Assembly: GCA_036850595.1 (NCBI GenBank)
Contig: CM072166.1
Span: 19,012,756-19,076,755 of the forward strand
From: Rhyacichthys aspro
Lineage: Eukaryota > Chordata > Actinopteri > Gobiiformes > Rhyacichthyidae
DNA length: 64,000 nucleotides
Direction: 5' to 3'
Made by a program: the position numbers and the translations under genes. Below are positions 1 through 55,560 of this stretch, one piece after another. Under the pieces are notes generated by a model, which was not told the origin of the DNA, searched no databases, and saw nothing but the letters and a program-made list of their open reading frames with translations. Position 1 is the stretch's first letter. Each line of letters opens with the position of its first letter.

Positions 1-1029
1 ATCATTTAGTTATTTTAATGAGAATCTTAGAGACCCATGTGGAACCAGCTCATGTTCTGTCACTGTACACACAGCAGGGCTGTGTGTTGTCAGGATGTTT
101 TGGATTATAGTGGTTTACGAACAGATTAAATCTCCTCTGAACAGAGTGTGTGTCCAGGGATCAGGCCACTGTTAGATCAGTAACAGGGAGGTTTACAGCT
201 GACTCTCATCAAGCTGCATTCTGACTTTAACTTATTTTAACATTCACTTGTTGAAGCCAATGCCATCCTCTTACAGTGGGTCCACAGATTATAACAGCCT
301 CACTGTGTGAGTTGATCCATTGTAATCCATCTTCTCCATACAATGCAGAGAAGATGGATTGAAGGAAAAATTCAGTTCAATGAATCTGACTGCAGCCAGG
401 ATCTTTTAACTTGGTGTGACCCAGCAACATAAAGTCAAACCTTTCCATCCTTGACAAATGTTCTTAAATCTTGGTGGAAATTGTTTTGACACATTACACT
501 GAGGGTAACTTCTTACTGCAAGGTTAAGGGTTTTAACTAAACTCATCACCTGTCAACAGTCCCACACCACACACCGCTGAGCACTCCAGCTATTCACATG
601 GTCATAGAGCATCCTGTGGTGCATGGCCTCACTTTATGCCTCAGACCGACACTCAAACACACCTGCTCAGGACGGCTGCACATTAGGGAAAACATGCAAT
701 ATTTTTACTATATTTTTTCAATGTTCATCTATGACTATGTTGAGTATTTCAATTCTGACATGCTCTTTTTCCTTGAGAGCTCCCTGTCTGTCCCAGATAG
801 ATGGAATTCAAATATGTATAGAAATAAAAAACATAACTATTTTCCACTGGGCCCAATTACTTTTAAAGATGTCACATCACGCTTTGATTTCAGCATCAGA
901 AACGGCTCAGAACAGAATACATTATATTATTTTGGGCTAGATTAAATCAAGTCAGTAAAGACATAAATTACAAATGACTGAACAGCAGCGTATTTTTTTC
1001 CAGTTCCAGCAGCATTGAAGAGAAGTGTA
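1..1029. other. upstream stretch without recognised content
   Basis: I see no coding exon, RNA gene or complete element here. Short ORFs at 598-945 have no recognisable motif. It is either upstream of, or in, the first intron of ryr2; the initiator exon is not visible. Confidence 0.4.
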
Positions 1030-1221
1030 AACCCTTACTGCAGTTCCTCTAATGGCCACAGGTGTCAGTAACTGATAGAAATTCACAATGCCCCTTTAAT
1101 GTGGAAAATGAAAAACTGTCCTGTTTGAGTGTCAGTTTTTCATTTTCCACATTAAAGGGGCATTGTGAATTTCTATCAGTTACTGACACCTGTGGCCATT
1201 AGAGGAACTGCAGTAAGGGTT
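1030..1221. repeat. perfect 89-bp inverted repeat with 14-bp loop
   Basis: The arms 1030-1118 and 1133-1221 are exact reverse complements over 89 bp, separated by 14 bp (1119-1132). Each arm begins AACCCTTACTGCAGTTCCTC at its outer end. No mismatch was found, which implies a recent origin or ongoing correction. No clear target duplication flanks it. It could be the foldback end of a DNA element or a local inverted duplication beside the gene-like unit that follows. Confidence 0.9.
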
Positions 1222-1239
1222 GTGCTAGCTCATGTGCGC

Positions 1240-2530
1240 GTGTTCGTAGGAGCATGACTGAGAACCCGGAGCGTCAGCCTCATCACAGACTTATCACAGG
1301 ACTGTAAGATTAACTGGAATCGTGTTAACAGAGGAGGTAAGAAAAGTTACACTTCTGAAAGTTTATTGTTTGACAAACTTTATTTGAGAACAAACTATGT
1401 TTGACTTTTGAGGCTGACACAGCAGTAAAGTGAACTCTTGAGAGATGAGAGATAAGAACGACTAATTTTTGACAACAGTATGTTAAATAAAGCACTCAAA
1501 CACAATACAGCAGTTAGAGCAAAGTCTGTGTGATATATTATCCACTATATGTCATGTTTGTCAAAAAAGCATTGACAAACATTAGCTTAGCTTAAGCTAG
1601 CTATATCACTAGCTCATGTAGCTTTCACCGAGGCCCTGCAGTTTACACAGGAGTCTCAGCAGAATAACGGCAAATGTTAGTGAACTTAGCTATATTAGAC
1701 AGGATACAATACATAATGTGTTTCGATTAGTGTTATTTTGCTTATTTTTATTTGTTATTTTGTTATTTTTGGAGTCTTTGTACAAACATTGGAGCATTTC
1801 ATTCTTTATTTGGTCTAAACAGCTGCACTGCTCCTACTTGTGTAAAACAGCAGTGACAAGCACCAGAACACTCAATGACCTCTTATTTATCGTAGAGAAA
1901 AGCAAAATACATATTACTAAATACGGGAGTTTTGCTTGTTTCTAGGTACCACTACTGTACTAAATTGGTCTTGCATTAGGTTGAGACAACATGAATGTAA
2001 CCCCGCTCTATCATTTCAGCTTATTCTTGTTTATTTCACTGTTAGTGTCATTCAGAATACCTCATGAAATTTAGTGCAATAAAAGTACAAATATGTCATT
2101 TATTTTTATTGTTCTCTTCTCAGGACCCCAGCTCTGGAGTTTAAAGCTCCTGTGGAGGAGAGCACTAACAGTGACCAAAGGAGAAGCAGAGGAAGAGCTG
2201 GATCTGTCTGTGAGGAGAACAGACTGAGGGTGGCCCAGCTCACTGCTGCCAGGACAGCAGAGATGCAGGTTGGTTATATATCTAGAAATGATCCCATACC
2301 CAAATCAACCTGTGTAATCTAAACAATGCTTGTTTCTCCATTTTCAGACACAGTTATAGCAGCTGTCCCAGGGGGAGACGGATGAAGTGCCCCAGATGGA
2401 TGTAACTCGTCTTTTACGTTTTTTTCTGGATGTAACGGACAGATCTAGAAAACAAATGCTGCCAACAGGGTGTCTCAGCACACCACATGGAGCTGTTTTT
2501 ATTTTAGAAAAATAGATAAAAAAATAAAAA
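1240..2530 (+). pseudogene. unrecognised three-exon gene-like unit, probably decayed
   Basis: There are three plausible exons: about 1222-1339 with donor GTAAGA, 2125-2268 between acceptor TTCTCAG and donor GTTGGT, and 2348-2515 after acceptor TTTCAG. Exon 2 is open (PALEFKAPVEESTNSDQRRS and LRVAQLTAARTAEMQ). Exon 3 continues in the same phase as TQL, a TAG stop, then QLSQGETDEVPQMDVTRLLR, and ends at a TAG just before AATAAA-rich sequence. I do not recognise the protein. The early in-frame stop suggests a pseudogene, or a gene fragment carried by a transposon. The short upstream ATG at 1253 closes after 17 codons. Confidence 0.35.
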
Positions 2531-4485
2531 TAAAAATACTTTATACAGTGTTCATATACAGGCAGAGCTAAATATATATTTTTATAGATTCTATCCTGCA
2601 CATATTTATAGTAAAGAAATTGCTGCATTTAACAACTGTCTCTTTTTATTGCTGCCCTTTGCCTTTTGTGGCTGAACACATGTAAAGAGAGAGAGAATAA
2701 TCAGCATTTGTGTAGTTTTGACAGTCATTTATTTACTTTATTCTAACATACAATACACAGGTAATACAGATAGATCTTGATATTATGATGTAAAGCTGAT
2801 GAATAACAAAACATGCAGTACTCACCACAGAGCCTAAAATATATTGAATTTAGAGTCTAAGTTAAAATGAATAATCACATCTGAGTTAAATTTTTATCTA
2901 AAATACTAACAAACTTACCTGTCAGATTCCCTGCAGTTATTGTTTAAGGATGGTGTGGCAATCCTGTCTCTTTTCTTGGTGTCTTCCTCTGTTGTTTTTT
3001 CATAGCTGTAAACAATTCAACCATTATTAGAATACAGAGAAATACAATATGATTGTATTTACAACAGCGTTACTATTAACAGTGACACTATATTTTCATT
3101 GATCCATTAGCTTCATGTTACTAACCAGCAAAACCATTTGATAATTAGTCACCTCACATACAAATGATTGCACAAGCACAGCTGATCCCACCACGAATGT
3201 TTACTTTATTCCCCAGCTCGCTCTGTGTGTCGTACTGTGTATCACAACCGAGAGACAAGCTGATGTGATTTTCGTTACAATAAACTGTCCGATCTGTAAA
3301 TAAGCATGACATGCATATAACAAGGTAACCAGTGAAAGACGTGTGGTATGATTGCAATGACAATTACATTCTGGCTAACAGACAGTTATAACGTTGGTGT
3401 AATGGCTCACGTTTTCTGGTGGTTACTTAGCAAACGAGCCAATGTTAGTGTAACTCCAAAATGCCACACAGAATTAGCATTAGCTGCTTTGTGAAGACAG
3501 CCGATAAAGCAATTTGAAAAGCTAGGACAGCACGTTTATCAGATTTATAAGCCCCTGGAGTCAGGATCATAAAGCAGTTATGGTCTGAAGGTCTTTAAAC
3601 CATTCAAACAGAAACTTATTTGGAGACGTCCCTGTTAGCTGTTTAGCCGCAACTGAAAACAAAGCACCACAAGATATTTTACATGGTCTGTAATGATGTC
3701 TTACCTTTGAATAAAAAGAAAGCCAAGAGCAGATCTTCGCTCTTACGGCCGACTCTGATTCGTCTTCCCTCGGGCACCAGTCAAACTCCCATTTGGCTCA
3801 TTGGGACTCACTTTGTTTTTTCTTTTTTGCGTGGAGTTCATGTGTTTGTGCTGTGCTGGAGGCCGTTCAGGTTTTTTTCGTGTCTGCAGAGTCCATCTCA
3901 AAACTAATGCCAACTAATGTCGCTGACTGTCATGGCTGCCGTGCAGGGAAGTCCAAGACCAAGGAGACGTGAACGTGCACAATCTGCTGTGTTTTGCTCT
4001 CTGACAGTGGCTAGTTTAAAGCAGTGGGTGCAGGGGCCTTCTGAGTTCTCTGTCTTCTCATCTTGTGGTATCAAAGAGACACTGGTTTTATCAGAGGCTG
4101 TATGATACAGCTCTATGTGCAATATTTGACCAAAAGCATTTTTTTCAGATGTGGCATTATTGACGGGGTTGAGCAGAAGCTGACCAGGACAGGCCGAGGC
4201 TCTTCTCAAAGCTGCGTTGTGCTGTTTGTAGTATAGCTACAAGGATATGACACATACAGTTCTCTTAGGGTCGACCACTATATAGTTCTGATCTGGGCTG
4301 GTGAGGGAGTAAAAGGTGAAATTGAAATTGAAATGAAAAGTTTGCTGAAATCATTTGAAGATTTACTGTATGTGTGGGGTGTACACTTACCTGACAGCTT
4401 GTATGTGCTGACCTGAAGCTGTACTGAAGTTGGTACAGCCTAAAAGCAGTGTTAACATCTCTGTTTGTGTGTGTTGTGTGTTCAG
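2531..4485. other. intergenic/intronic stretch, nothing recognised
   Basis: AT-rich to about 3.1 kb, then ordinary sequence. Short ORFs on both strands show no motif. It ends at the acceptor of ryr2 E1. Confidence 0.4.
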
Positions 4486-47370
<42,885 letters not shown>

Positions 47371-50300
47371 GTGACTGTCACTACCATTATCATTCTGTCA
47401 GAGCAGCAGTACACTTACCCAGAAGCAACACAGGACTCCCATAGGGGCTGCACGTCCAAGTTGCAGATTATCAATATCACAGACAGCTTCAACTATACAT
47501 AAAGTATATTTATTAGTTTTACATATACACTGCCCTGCAATGAAAATTCTGGTTTACACAATTCAATATGGCAACACAGTTCTAGATAGTCCATGGAGCC
47601 TATTGGCTTTTTTGTTTGTCATCACATAAGGGAAGTACAGTATGTACGAAATTTCATTGCTGTACATCATTCCCAATTTTTGGGTCCCATTTAAATTTTG
47701 TAAGTGACGATAGATAGTGGTTATATTATCATATAGTTGACAGCAGTTTAAAAAAACATACATTTACTGGTGGACTTGTCACAGCCACACCAGAATGTTA
47801 ATAAAAAAAAGTGTCTAGATGATGTTGAGTGAGTTTGAAGCCTTACAGATCCAAAATGTAGGACGAGATTGTCATATTATGAAGGCTATAAACTAGGGTG
47901 GTAACATGTTCAATTCAAAATGCTTTTTTTTCACAATTACCACGGCAACATGGCTGTAGATAAAGGGTGGACTTCATAGATGGAAGTTTTAAGGGCAAAT
48001 CATTGTGTTCAGGCTCCATTGGATAGAACCTAAACTGACAATCACATAAAACAGGAAGCTGAGGCATTATTTCATTGATAAAATAAGCCATGAAATAAGC
48101 AATTTCATTGATGAAATAAGCCATGTAATAATAAAGGCTTTATTATAACATGGCTTATTTCATGTGATAAAGATAAATTTTCACTTTTTGGCCACATGCA
48201 AGTAGCATTCCATTCTGCTAAAAACACTAATCTGCCAATGTTTGTGAGAGATACTAGAGATATTTTATTAACCAAATGGTCACCTCATAACGGGCTTGCA
48301 ATGGCCACACCAAAAATATATCAAACATCTAATAGATAACTTTTGTTACCACGTGTGATTGGATGATTCTGACCAAATCTAGAGCCTCTTGGATGAAAAC
48401 CATGGGAGGATACACATTTTGAACTCAACACGAACTCAAGCCAGGCAAGTGTTTGAAATGTAGAGTAATAAAGCTTTCTGTATAGCAAGTCTCCCAAAAG
48501 TCTGCACATTCAGAGATGTAAACAAAGGATACAAACTCAAGAATAAGCAACAATCAAATTTAAAGTGGGAGAGTGGATGGCAATAAAGCATTATAGAAGC
48601 AGTCAGACATGTCCGTGGTCAAAAAGAAAAGGCAGTCAATAAAAATCGTCAGGAAAAGGGTGTGTGCTGTTAAGGTTGTTTAGTAATATAGCGAGAGGGC
48701 AGCGCCCAGGCACACTTTGGATCTCGTGGAAGCAAAGGGTGTCACCAAACATGGCACATCCCTTCATGAAGAGCTGGGAGACACAGGATGTCCGCCGATG
48801 TGTTTCAGTGCATCTTTGTCAGAGTTGATCCTCTTTCTGGCTCCACTGGGCAGCGTTATACCAAGCCGAGGTTGATACCGTAGGGACAGTGGAACAGGCA
48901 GTTGGAAGATGGCTGGCTATGGGGCTAGCGAGTGGTGGTGACGGCAGCGACCCTTTGCAAATAACTCACAGAGCAGTTTTCAGGAATTCTCAGTTGGGCA
49001 GCCGCTGTCAAATAACATGCTTGGTTTGACATCTGCTACAGCTCTCTATATTGTTAACTTTAGCCTTTAGCAGGGCATTATCCTCTCGAGGAGAGGAACA
49101 TACCAATTTTTGGTCTTTTGAGCATGTTTCCCATGTTGTTTTACAGTTAGCAGTTTTCTCAACTAGCTTCTCAGTTCGGGAGGTAATGGTGGAGTGTTAA
49201 ACTAGGACTAGCTATCTTTGGGAGACGGACTCTGCTTGGTTGGACTCAGTAGGAGAGAAAACAATTTTAGACCAAGAGCAAACACTCCCACTGAGAGTTT
49301 GGAGGGAATTCTACCGGTCCTTAAATAAAGAAATCTTGTCTCATGCTTAGCCGGAAATAGAAGTCCCAAACATTTGCTTTAAATCCCTCTGTTTGAATTC
49401 CAAAAGGAAAAAGTAGCATGGACTGACAATTAGTCAAACATTTCTGACCTGCAACAAGTTTTTGTTCTAAATACTACAAATAACTAATTTAGGAGGACAC
49501 AGCTCCGGCGCAACTATGCGGGACAGAGCATGTGCAGAGCAGTGAGAGAAGGGAGGAGCACAGGGTTGTAGCAAACATTTTGGTAAAGAGAGCGAGGATT
49601 AGGCTAAGTGATAAAGTAAGATGGTTTCGGGGCACTACCTCAAAGAGGAAAAGAATCTGAAAGAGCCACGGCTGGAGGCAAGAGGTCAGAGGCCTGGAGC
49701 CAACAGGAATGGTGTTTGTCAACAAGTCCATGCTTCTTGGTACTGCCGATAATGTTTCGGCAAGTTGGTCCCCTAATGCTACCTATCTGTTGTGTTCCTA
49801 TGTGGATGGCCTGTGGAGGATCTGCCTTGAGTTCTCTCTGCCTAGGGCTGAGCAGCTGCTTGATATCTGTGCCTCTATGGCACAGTTAAATCAGTGTCCA
49901 GAATAAAGAAAGTTAAGTTTCAGAGAGAAAATGCCAATTGGAAAATCATTCAGAGTTCTTTGAAGACTTTTAAGGAAAACTGTTTCTGTAGCATCATTTG
50001 AACCAAAAATTGATTACAACCCATCCTTTGGACGAGCAAAACTTAAGTAGACTACACTAAAGAAAACTACTCTCAATAATAACAAGTGCTTAGGCATTAA
50101 CCAACAGACAAGACAAAGACTGGACTTGGATGCAGACTAAACAAAAGCCAGAGAAGAAAAAAAGCTTCTTAACAACTAAACTGAAGAACCGCAAAACTGA
50201 ACAACTGAACAACTGAAGAACACACTGAAAACTGAGTTGCCAACACCCTCAAAGTTGTTTTTACTTAGTAACTTACAGAGGGGTGTCTACACGATGGTAG

Positions 50301-51460
50301 GAAGAGTTTCTTTGTCCAAAGTTGATCCTTCACAGTGTATGAAAGTTTGTCGTTTCAGAAAAAAATGTAGGGATGGTTTTGGTTGGAGAGGGCTTAAACA
50401 CCAGTTTGAGGTCTGAGGCATAAATTTCTCAAGGTAATGGTGACTTCTTCATCAGAATTTGTTAAAATGTGTTATGTGTCTCCTCCTTTAAATGGATGTG
50501 GTTGGTGAGATTAGGACTCACATCTCTTGCGGCATAACATGGTGGTTTATCCAATATACTACTAACTGTGGACAGAAGATGACATGCTGAGATACACCTT
50601 AAGATGGATAAATGGCTTACACAACTATGCAGAGGCATTCAGCATTTTTTGAAAATTGAAAAATGTATGAATCATTGGTTTAAGATTATTATTATTGGTG
50701 GTTCAATATAATAATTGAATTTTAGTTTATTTTTTGCTTAATAAACTATTCTTGCTTTTTTGAGTAGAAAGACAGACAAAATGTAATTGATTTATATGAT
50801 GTAGGTATCGCCATTCTTGTTTATTCCCCTACTTTTTTTTTACCATTAGTCCTAAAAATTGTTAAAATAATAGCCTCAAATGTATTTAGATGGTTTCTTG
50901 GCATGAAAGAGGCAGGAAAAAAAAACAACACTTTTTGTCTTTTGAGAAACCCTTTCTCACTGGAACTACCAAAATCAACACACATTTACATCAGGTAGTG
51001 TAAAATATTTATTAAAAGGTAACAGAGCAATGTGAGTTTGCAGCATTATTTGCCTCGTTTAGTCCTGCATTACTGTACAGCCTTTAAAACAGACATTTAA
51101 AAAAAAAATCTTACATAATATCAATCACGAAATGTATTACGGTAGGGGGACACAAAAATGTTTTTATCGATACCAAGGAGGCCCACTGGCAAAAGTTTGT
51201 GAACCAGGCTTGCCCCAGCCACATGCAAAAAAGTAATTGATCATTTTTGTTGGAACATGTGTTGAGAGCCTCTTGGATGAAAACCTTACGAGGAGATACA
51301 TTTTGAATGAGGTGAGTAATTTCAGGTGTCTTCACCCAAAATGCCTTCCTTTTGGGGTTAGGGTGTTGCATTAAAATGATTATTTTTTTGCTTGACATTA
51401 ACTATGTATCTACCAAGTTTGTTTTTTGTACGTTTTAAAAAATGTATTTGACCTCAGAGG
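47371..51460. other. first part of the last intron, no recognised gene
   Basis: No ryr2 exon found. A near-perfect hairpin of about 26 bp per arm (GAAATAAGCCATG...CATGGCTTATTTC) lies at 48111-48163. The motif GAGCCTCTTGGATGAAAACC occurs at about 48382 and 51268, marking fragments of one dispersed repeat. A simple run of CAACTGAAC-like units lies near 50180-50220. Confidence 0.4.
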
Positions 51461-51462
51461 TA

Positions 51463-52030
51463 CAGTGGTCCCTCGTTTATCGCGGGGGTTACGTTCTAAA
51501 AATAACCCGCAATAGGCGAAATCCGAGAAATAGTCAGCTTTATTTTTTACAATTATTATATATGTTTTAAGGCTGTAAAACCCCTCACCACACACTTTAT
51601 ACACTTTTCTCAGACAGGCAGTAACATTTTCTCACATTTCTCTCTTGTTTAAACACTCTGAAAGTTCAAACCTTAGCATCTTCCTCTGCCTTTTGGGGGC
51701 GACCGCAGGTGCCTTTGTCAGTGCAGAACGTTTCGTCGACATTGTGGGTTTTGTCGGGGAGAAAACTTGCAAATATACAGCACTTCAGAGTCACACTGCT
51801 AGCGAGCTAACATTTATGTAAATTTGGCAAGCTGAACGCATTCTGTACTGTACAGGAGACACAGCACGGAGGAGATTGATTGACAATGGTCTACAGTCCC
51901 TTAGCCAATCAGGACGCAGAACACAATGCGTGTTCATACGCTGTAAAAAAAAGCATGCAAAATTGCACTAAAAAATCCGCGAAACAGCGAGGCCGCGAAA
52001 GGTGAACCGCGTTATAGTGAGGGACAACTG
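51463..52030. mobile_element. 568-bp mariner-type MITE
   Basis: The ends are CAGTGGTCCCTCGTTTATCG and the inverted partner GAGGGACAACTG, flanked by TA on both sides (51461-51462, 52031-52032). The interior has CGCGAAACAGCGAGGCCGCG near the right end. A TA target with CAGT...ACTG ends is the Tc1/mariner (pogo/Tigger-like) pattern. No transposase. Confidence 0.85.
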
Positions 52031-52032
52031 TA

Positions 52033-53700
52033 TACAGAATTTCCCGGACCCACTACTCTCTGGGACTCATCCCCACATTCCTTTCCAAAAGGACAAACTT
52101 TGAAGGATCAATTTGAATAGACTTAAAAGGTGCTCATCAATGAATAAAGACTTTTCTTTTGAACAAAAGATTTGATAAAGGTGATAAGCCTTATTATGTT
52201 GTGCATACATGTACATACTGTACATCCTAAAAAAATGTTTTATCTGTGAATATACGGGCACATTCTAAAGGACTTAAAGAATTATTTAGCAAAGAAACGT
52301 TTTATGTTTGAATGCATTGTGTTATCAGGTACATATATTGTTGATACTTTTGGGTATAAATGAGTGTTGTTGTTCCACAATATTTGAAGGTGGTAATATG
52401 AAGCCTTAGCATGAGATCATCTTCAACCCGCTCCTAATTGGACAAAGAAACTCTTCCCGCCATCGAATAAACAAGCCTCTGTAAGTTCCAAAAATTAAAA
52501 CAGCTTTGAGGGCGTACCTCAGTTCTCTCTCAGTTTTTTCACAGTTCTTCCACAGTTCATAGTTTTGTCTTGTCCAGTTTTCAGTTTTCATTTTCTCAGT
52601 TTTGCACTTTTGTCTTCTTCAGTTTTGAGTTTTTCAGAGAGTCAAGTCATTCAACAGTTTTTGTTTGTCTCTGTCAAATTTTTCAGGGCAACGGCCGAGC
52701 TCTTGTTTATATTTATCTCGTTATTTTTATTATTGAGAGCATTTTTCTTCAGTGTAGCCTACTTAAATTCTGCCCGTCTAAAGGACGTGTTTTATTCAAT
52801 TTTTGATTCAATTGCTGCTAGCATAGGGGGACCCAACTCTGAACCAGCATCGGCAGTACCGAGAAGTTTAGACCCCTTTGTACCAACACCATTCCTCCAG
52901 GCCTCTGTGCTCTCGCCTCCAGTCTTGGCTCTACCAATAAGATCTACACAGTTATTATATACAGAGTTTGCATAAAGATTAAACTTAAATTAAACTTATA
53001 GTAAATTTAGCTGAACTCTTTTAGACTGTTTTCTAAATTTATAAACTGCGTCATTTTTTGATTTAGTCCTGTAAAACCATATCCCACCTTCAGTAAAAAA
53101 TTTTTATTGTTTCAATCCATTAATATTTATATTATATTTTTGTTTATTGTTGATTCAATCTGCATATTCAAGTGCTGTCTGTTTGTTTATTCTAGTCAAT
53201 TAACGTCATAATTTCTCATTATTTTAGGCTTAAGTTTGTGGTTATTTCACTTCATATATGGATCACTGTTTAAGAATTCACGTTCAAATTTATAAATTCT
53301 TACAATGCCCTGAAAAAATGTAACTTTATGACTTGCTTTAATTTTGTGAGTTTTCATGCAAGTTTAGGGGGTCAAATTTTCGCTAAAAGAGCAGAAAAAA
53401 GCAGAACACGGAATGGACGCTAACAGTTTCAATTGGTCCCCCCAGCCCTGGCAACATTAAAACATCACAAAACAATAATTTAATTTAAACGGGCATAAGA
53501 TCCATATTGTAAAAGATAAAATCAAGTAAGGAATAAGAGATTCAAAAGAGATAACTCAGCTGACCTAATGTGCATGCCAGTTGTTGGCTGCTTGGAATAT
53601 ATAGGTAAGGCTATGCCCACTCTGTCACCTATACAGAGCCCTGAAGAAGACCCAGTGTGGGTTGAAACTTGTTGGCTTTTTAGGCTTTATTAATGATGAT
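52033..53700. other. intron stretch, mostly unassigned
   Basis: AT-rich sequence with CAGTTTT-rich repeats near 52525-52640. The segment GCCCTGAAGAAGACCCAGTG...GTTGAAACTTGTTGGC at about 53637-53678 resembles a repeat start common in fish. No exon. Confidence 0.35.
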
Positions 53701-53799
53701 TTTTTTTTAAAACACACTTCCCTCTTGCTTGGTTGATAAACTGGGAGCGCCTGCGTAACCTTCTTGATATGCAGCGCTATTTTCCTCATTTTCCCAAGT

Positions 53800-55560
53800 G
53801 CATCTTCAAATGGACCTTACATTGAGCAACCAGTTTCTTTTTGTTTAAATCAGTAGTTTTGGTTAATGTATACACCCCCAATGAAGTTTGATCCTGAATT
53901 TTTTACATGATTGTTTTCACTACTACCCAGTGGTGGGCCGTCAGGGCCAGCAAGGCCTTCTCTGCTAGTCTAAACATGCTCAGAAGAGTAAATTTATTTT
54001 TATTTTATTTAACAAAATTATTCTCTATTCTCTGTTTCTATTTTCTATTCTCTACTCTTTATGTCATATTAAATCCACTTAGTTGAGTGGCTTCCAATGT
54101 TGTTTATCATGGTAGAGTTTTTATCCAATTATATTTCAGCTAGCTTGTGTTGTCAGGCAAACTTCATTTGCTTGAGACCTTCAGAATCAACAGAGCAGGC
54201 CCCTGTGCACTGTAATTGAGCGGACACAGTCAGTTACAATAGCCAATCAGATCTCAATTCTGCAGACCAAGGCCAGCTAGAAGGTCTTACGTTGAACTGG
54301 ACGTGTACGCGTCGTGTGATTGGATAAGCACTTGCTAGAGCCTGAAAGGCGGCAATTTGCAGAATATTGAACTAAACCCGGAGATCCAACAGCTTTCGCT
54401 GTATTTTTAACATATAATGGCAGAAGGAGAAGAGATTGATCTGGTTGGAGATATACTTTCCACGCCATTTTCAAGACGGGCCTTTAATGGAAAGCTGGAT
54501 ATTGTGAGAAGAGGTCGGCCAACCCCTGTGCTAGCCTGTCCCAGCAAGGAAAAGGGTTTGTCCGTCATTTCCAGACAAGCAACGATGAGTGGTACGTCAC
54601 TGAAGGCCTAAGCGTGAAATGCATGGCCCGCCACTGTTACTAGTCAGCTTGAGTTATTTATGACTCTCTCTCAGGTTTTGGCATCAGTGACATCTGGCAA
54701 TTCTTGCACGGAAACAACAGGGAGTACTCTTTTTTTCACATGTTCACCATACCTACTCCAGGATTTATTATTCTTTACTTTAAATGAAGTCAGCTTCTTC
54801 CCTTTGTTAGCTCCTGCAACTATCAGAGCATTGTAATTTCTGATCACACCACAGTAATGTTGTCTATTCCCTTGCCTTCCTCTAGAAAGTAGTCAGTGGC
54901 GATTTAAATTTGTTGTCCAATGCAGAGTTTGCAAAATTTATCGATAAAGAGACAGCTTTCTTTATTGAGAACAACACAACCCAAGACATCACCTATCAAA
55001 CTTTATGGGATGCACTCAAAGCTTATCTCTGGAGCCAAATTATTGCCTACTCTGTTCCTATGATACCCAGCCCACAAAGAAAGATTTCCACCAAATCGGA
55101 TCTGATGAAATATATGCCCAAACCAACTGCTCTTGCCTATATAAGATGATTGTAGAGCTGAAGACCAGATTTGACTTACCACCCCCCTGAGTTAAGAAAC
55201 TACTTCTAAAAAGTAAAACCATGTTTTACACTTATGGGGACAAGTCGGACAAATGTCTGTCCAATGAACTTAGGGACTTTAAGGCAAGGTAGGCCATTTC
55301 CGATAATACAACTGGGAAATGGTCATGTCACAGCTGACCCTTTAAAAATAAATAAGGCCTTCAGTAATTTCTATACTCAGTTCTACGCTTCAGAGTCCTA
55401 CAAGGATCCCACTGTAACTCTTAAATTCTTTGACAACTGCGCTATCACAACACTCACACTGGATTACCCCCACATTACCAGACTAGCAAAAATCTGACAA
55501 CGCCACCCCAGGAATTTCACCTGGAGAATCACAGAGTAAGACTTATGGCAAGCAGATAAG
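53800..55560 (+). mobile_element. L1-like LINE fragment, decayed and interrupted
   Basis: Traces of an L1-type ORF2 on the plus strand: an endonuclease piece near 53855-53925 (TAYTPN-like), a further endonuclease trace SDHTTVMLSI near 54840-54872, then FIENNTTQDITYQTLWDALK with AYLWSQIIAYS (54910-55149), and GNGHVTADPLKINKAFSNFY / TQFYASESYKDPT (55234-55497), the region before the reverse transcriptase. Stops and frameshifts are frequent. A hAT derivative (53928-54636) sits inside. Confidence 0.6.
53928..54636 (+). mobile_element. 709-bp hAT derivative keeping the start of a ZMYM1/TTF-type transposase
   Basis: The ends are CAGTGGTGGGCCGTCAGGGC and the inverted partner CATGGCCCGCCACTG. The flanks share only TACTA, so the target duplication is worn. 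An ORF from 54417 reads MAEGEEIDLVGDILSTPFSR and KLDIVRRGRPTP, then shifts frame to KGFVRHFQTSNDEWYV. I recognise this as the N-terminal part of fish hAT transposases related to ZMYM1-type (TTF zinc finger) proteins. The rest of the transposase is deleted. Confidence 0.65.

Noticed and set aside
1253..1306. 17-codon ATG ORF as the ryr2 initiator exon
   Set aside because: It does not resemble the conserved ryr2 start (..DEIQFLRT) and ends in a stop before the donor.
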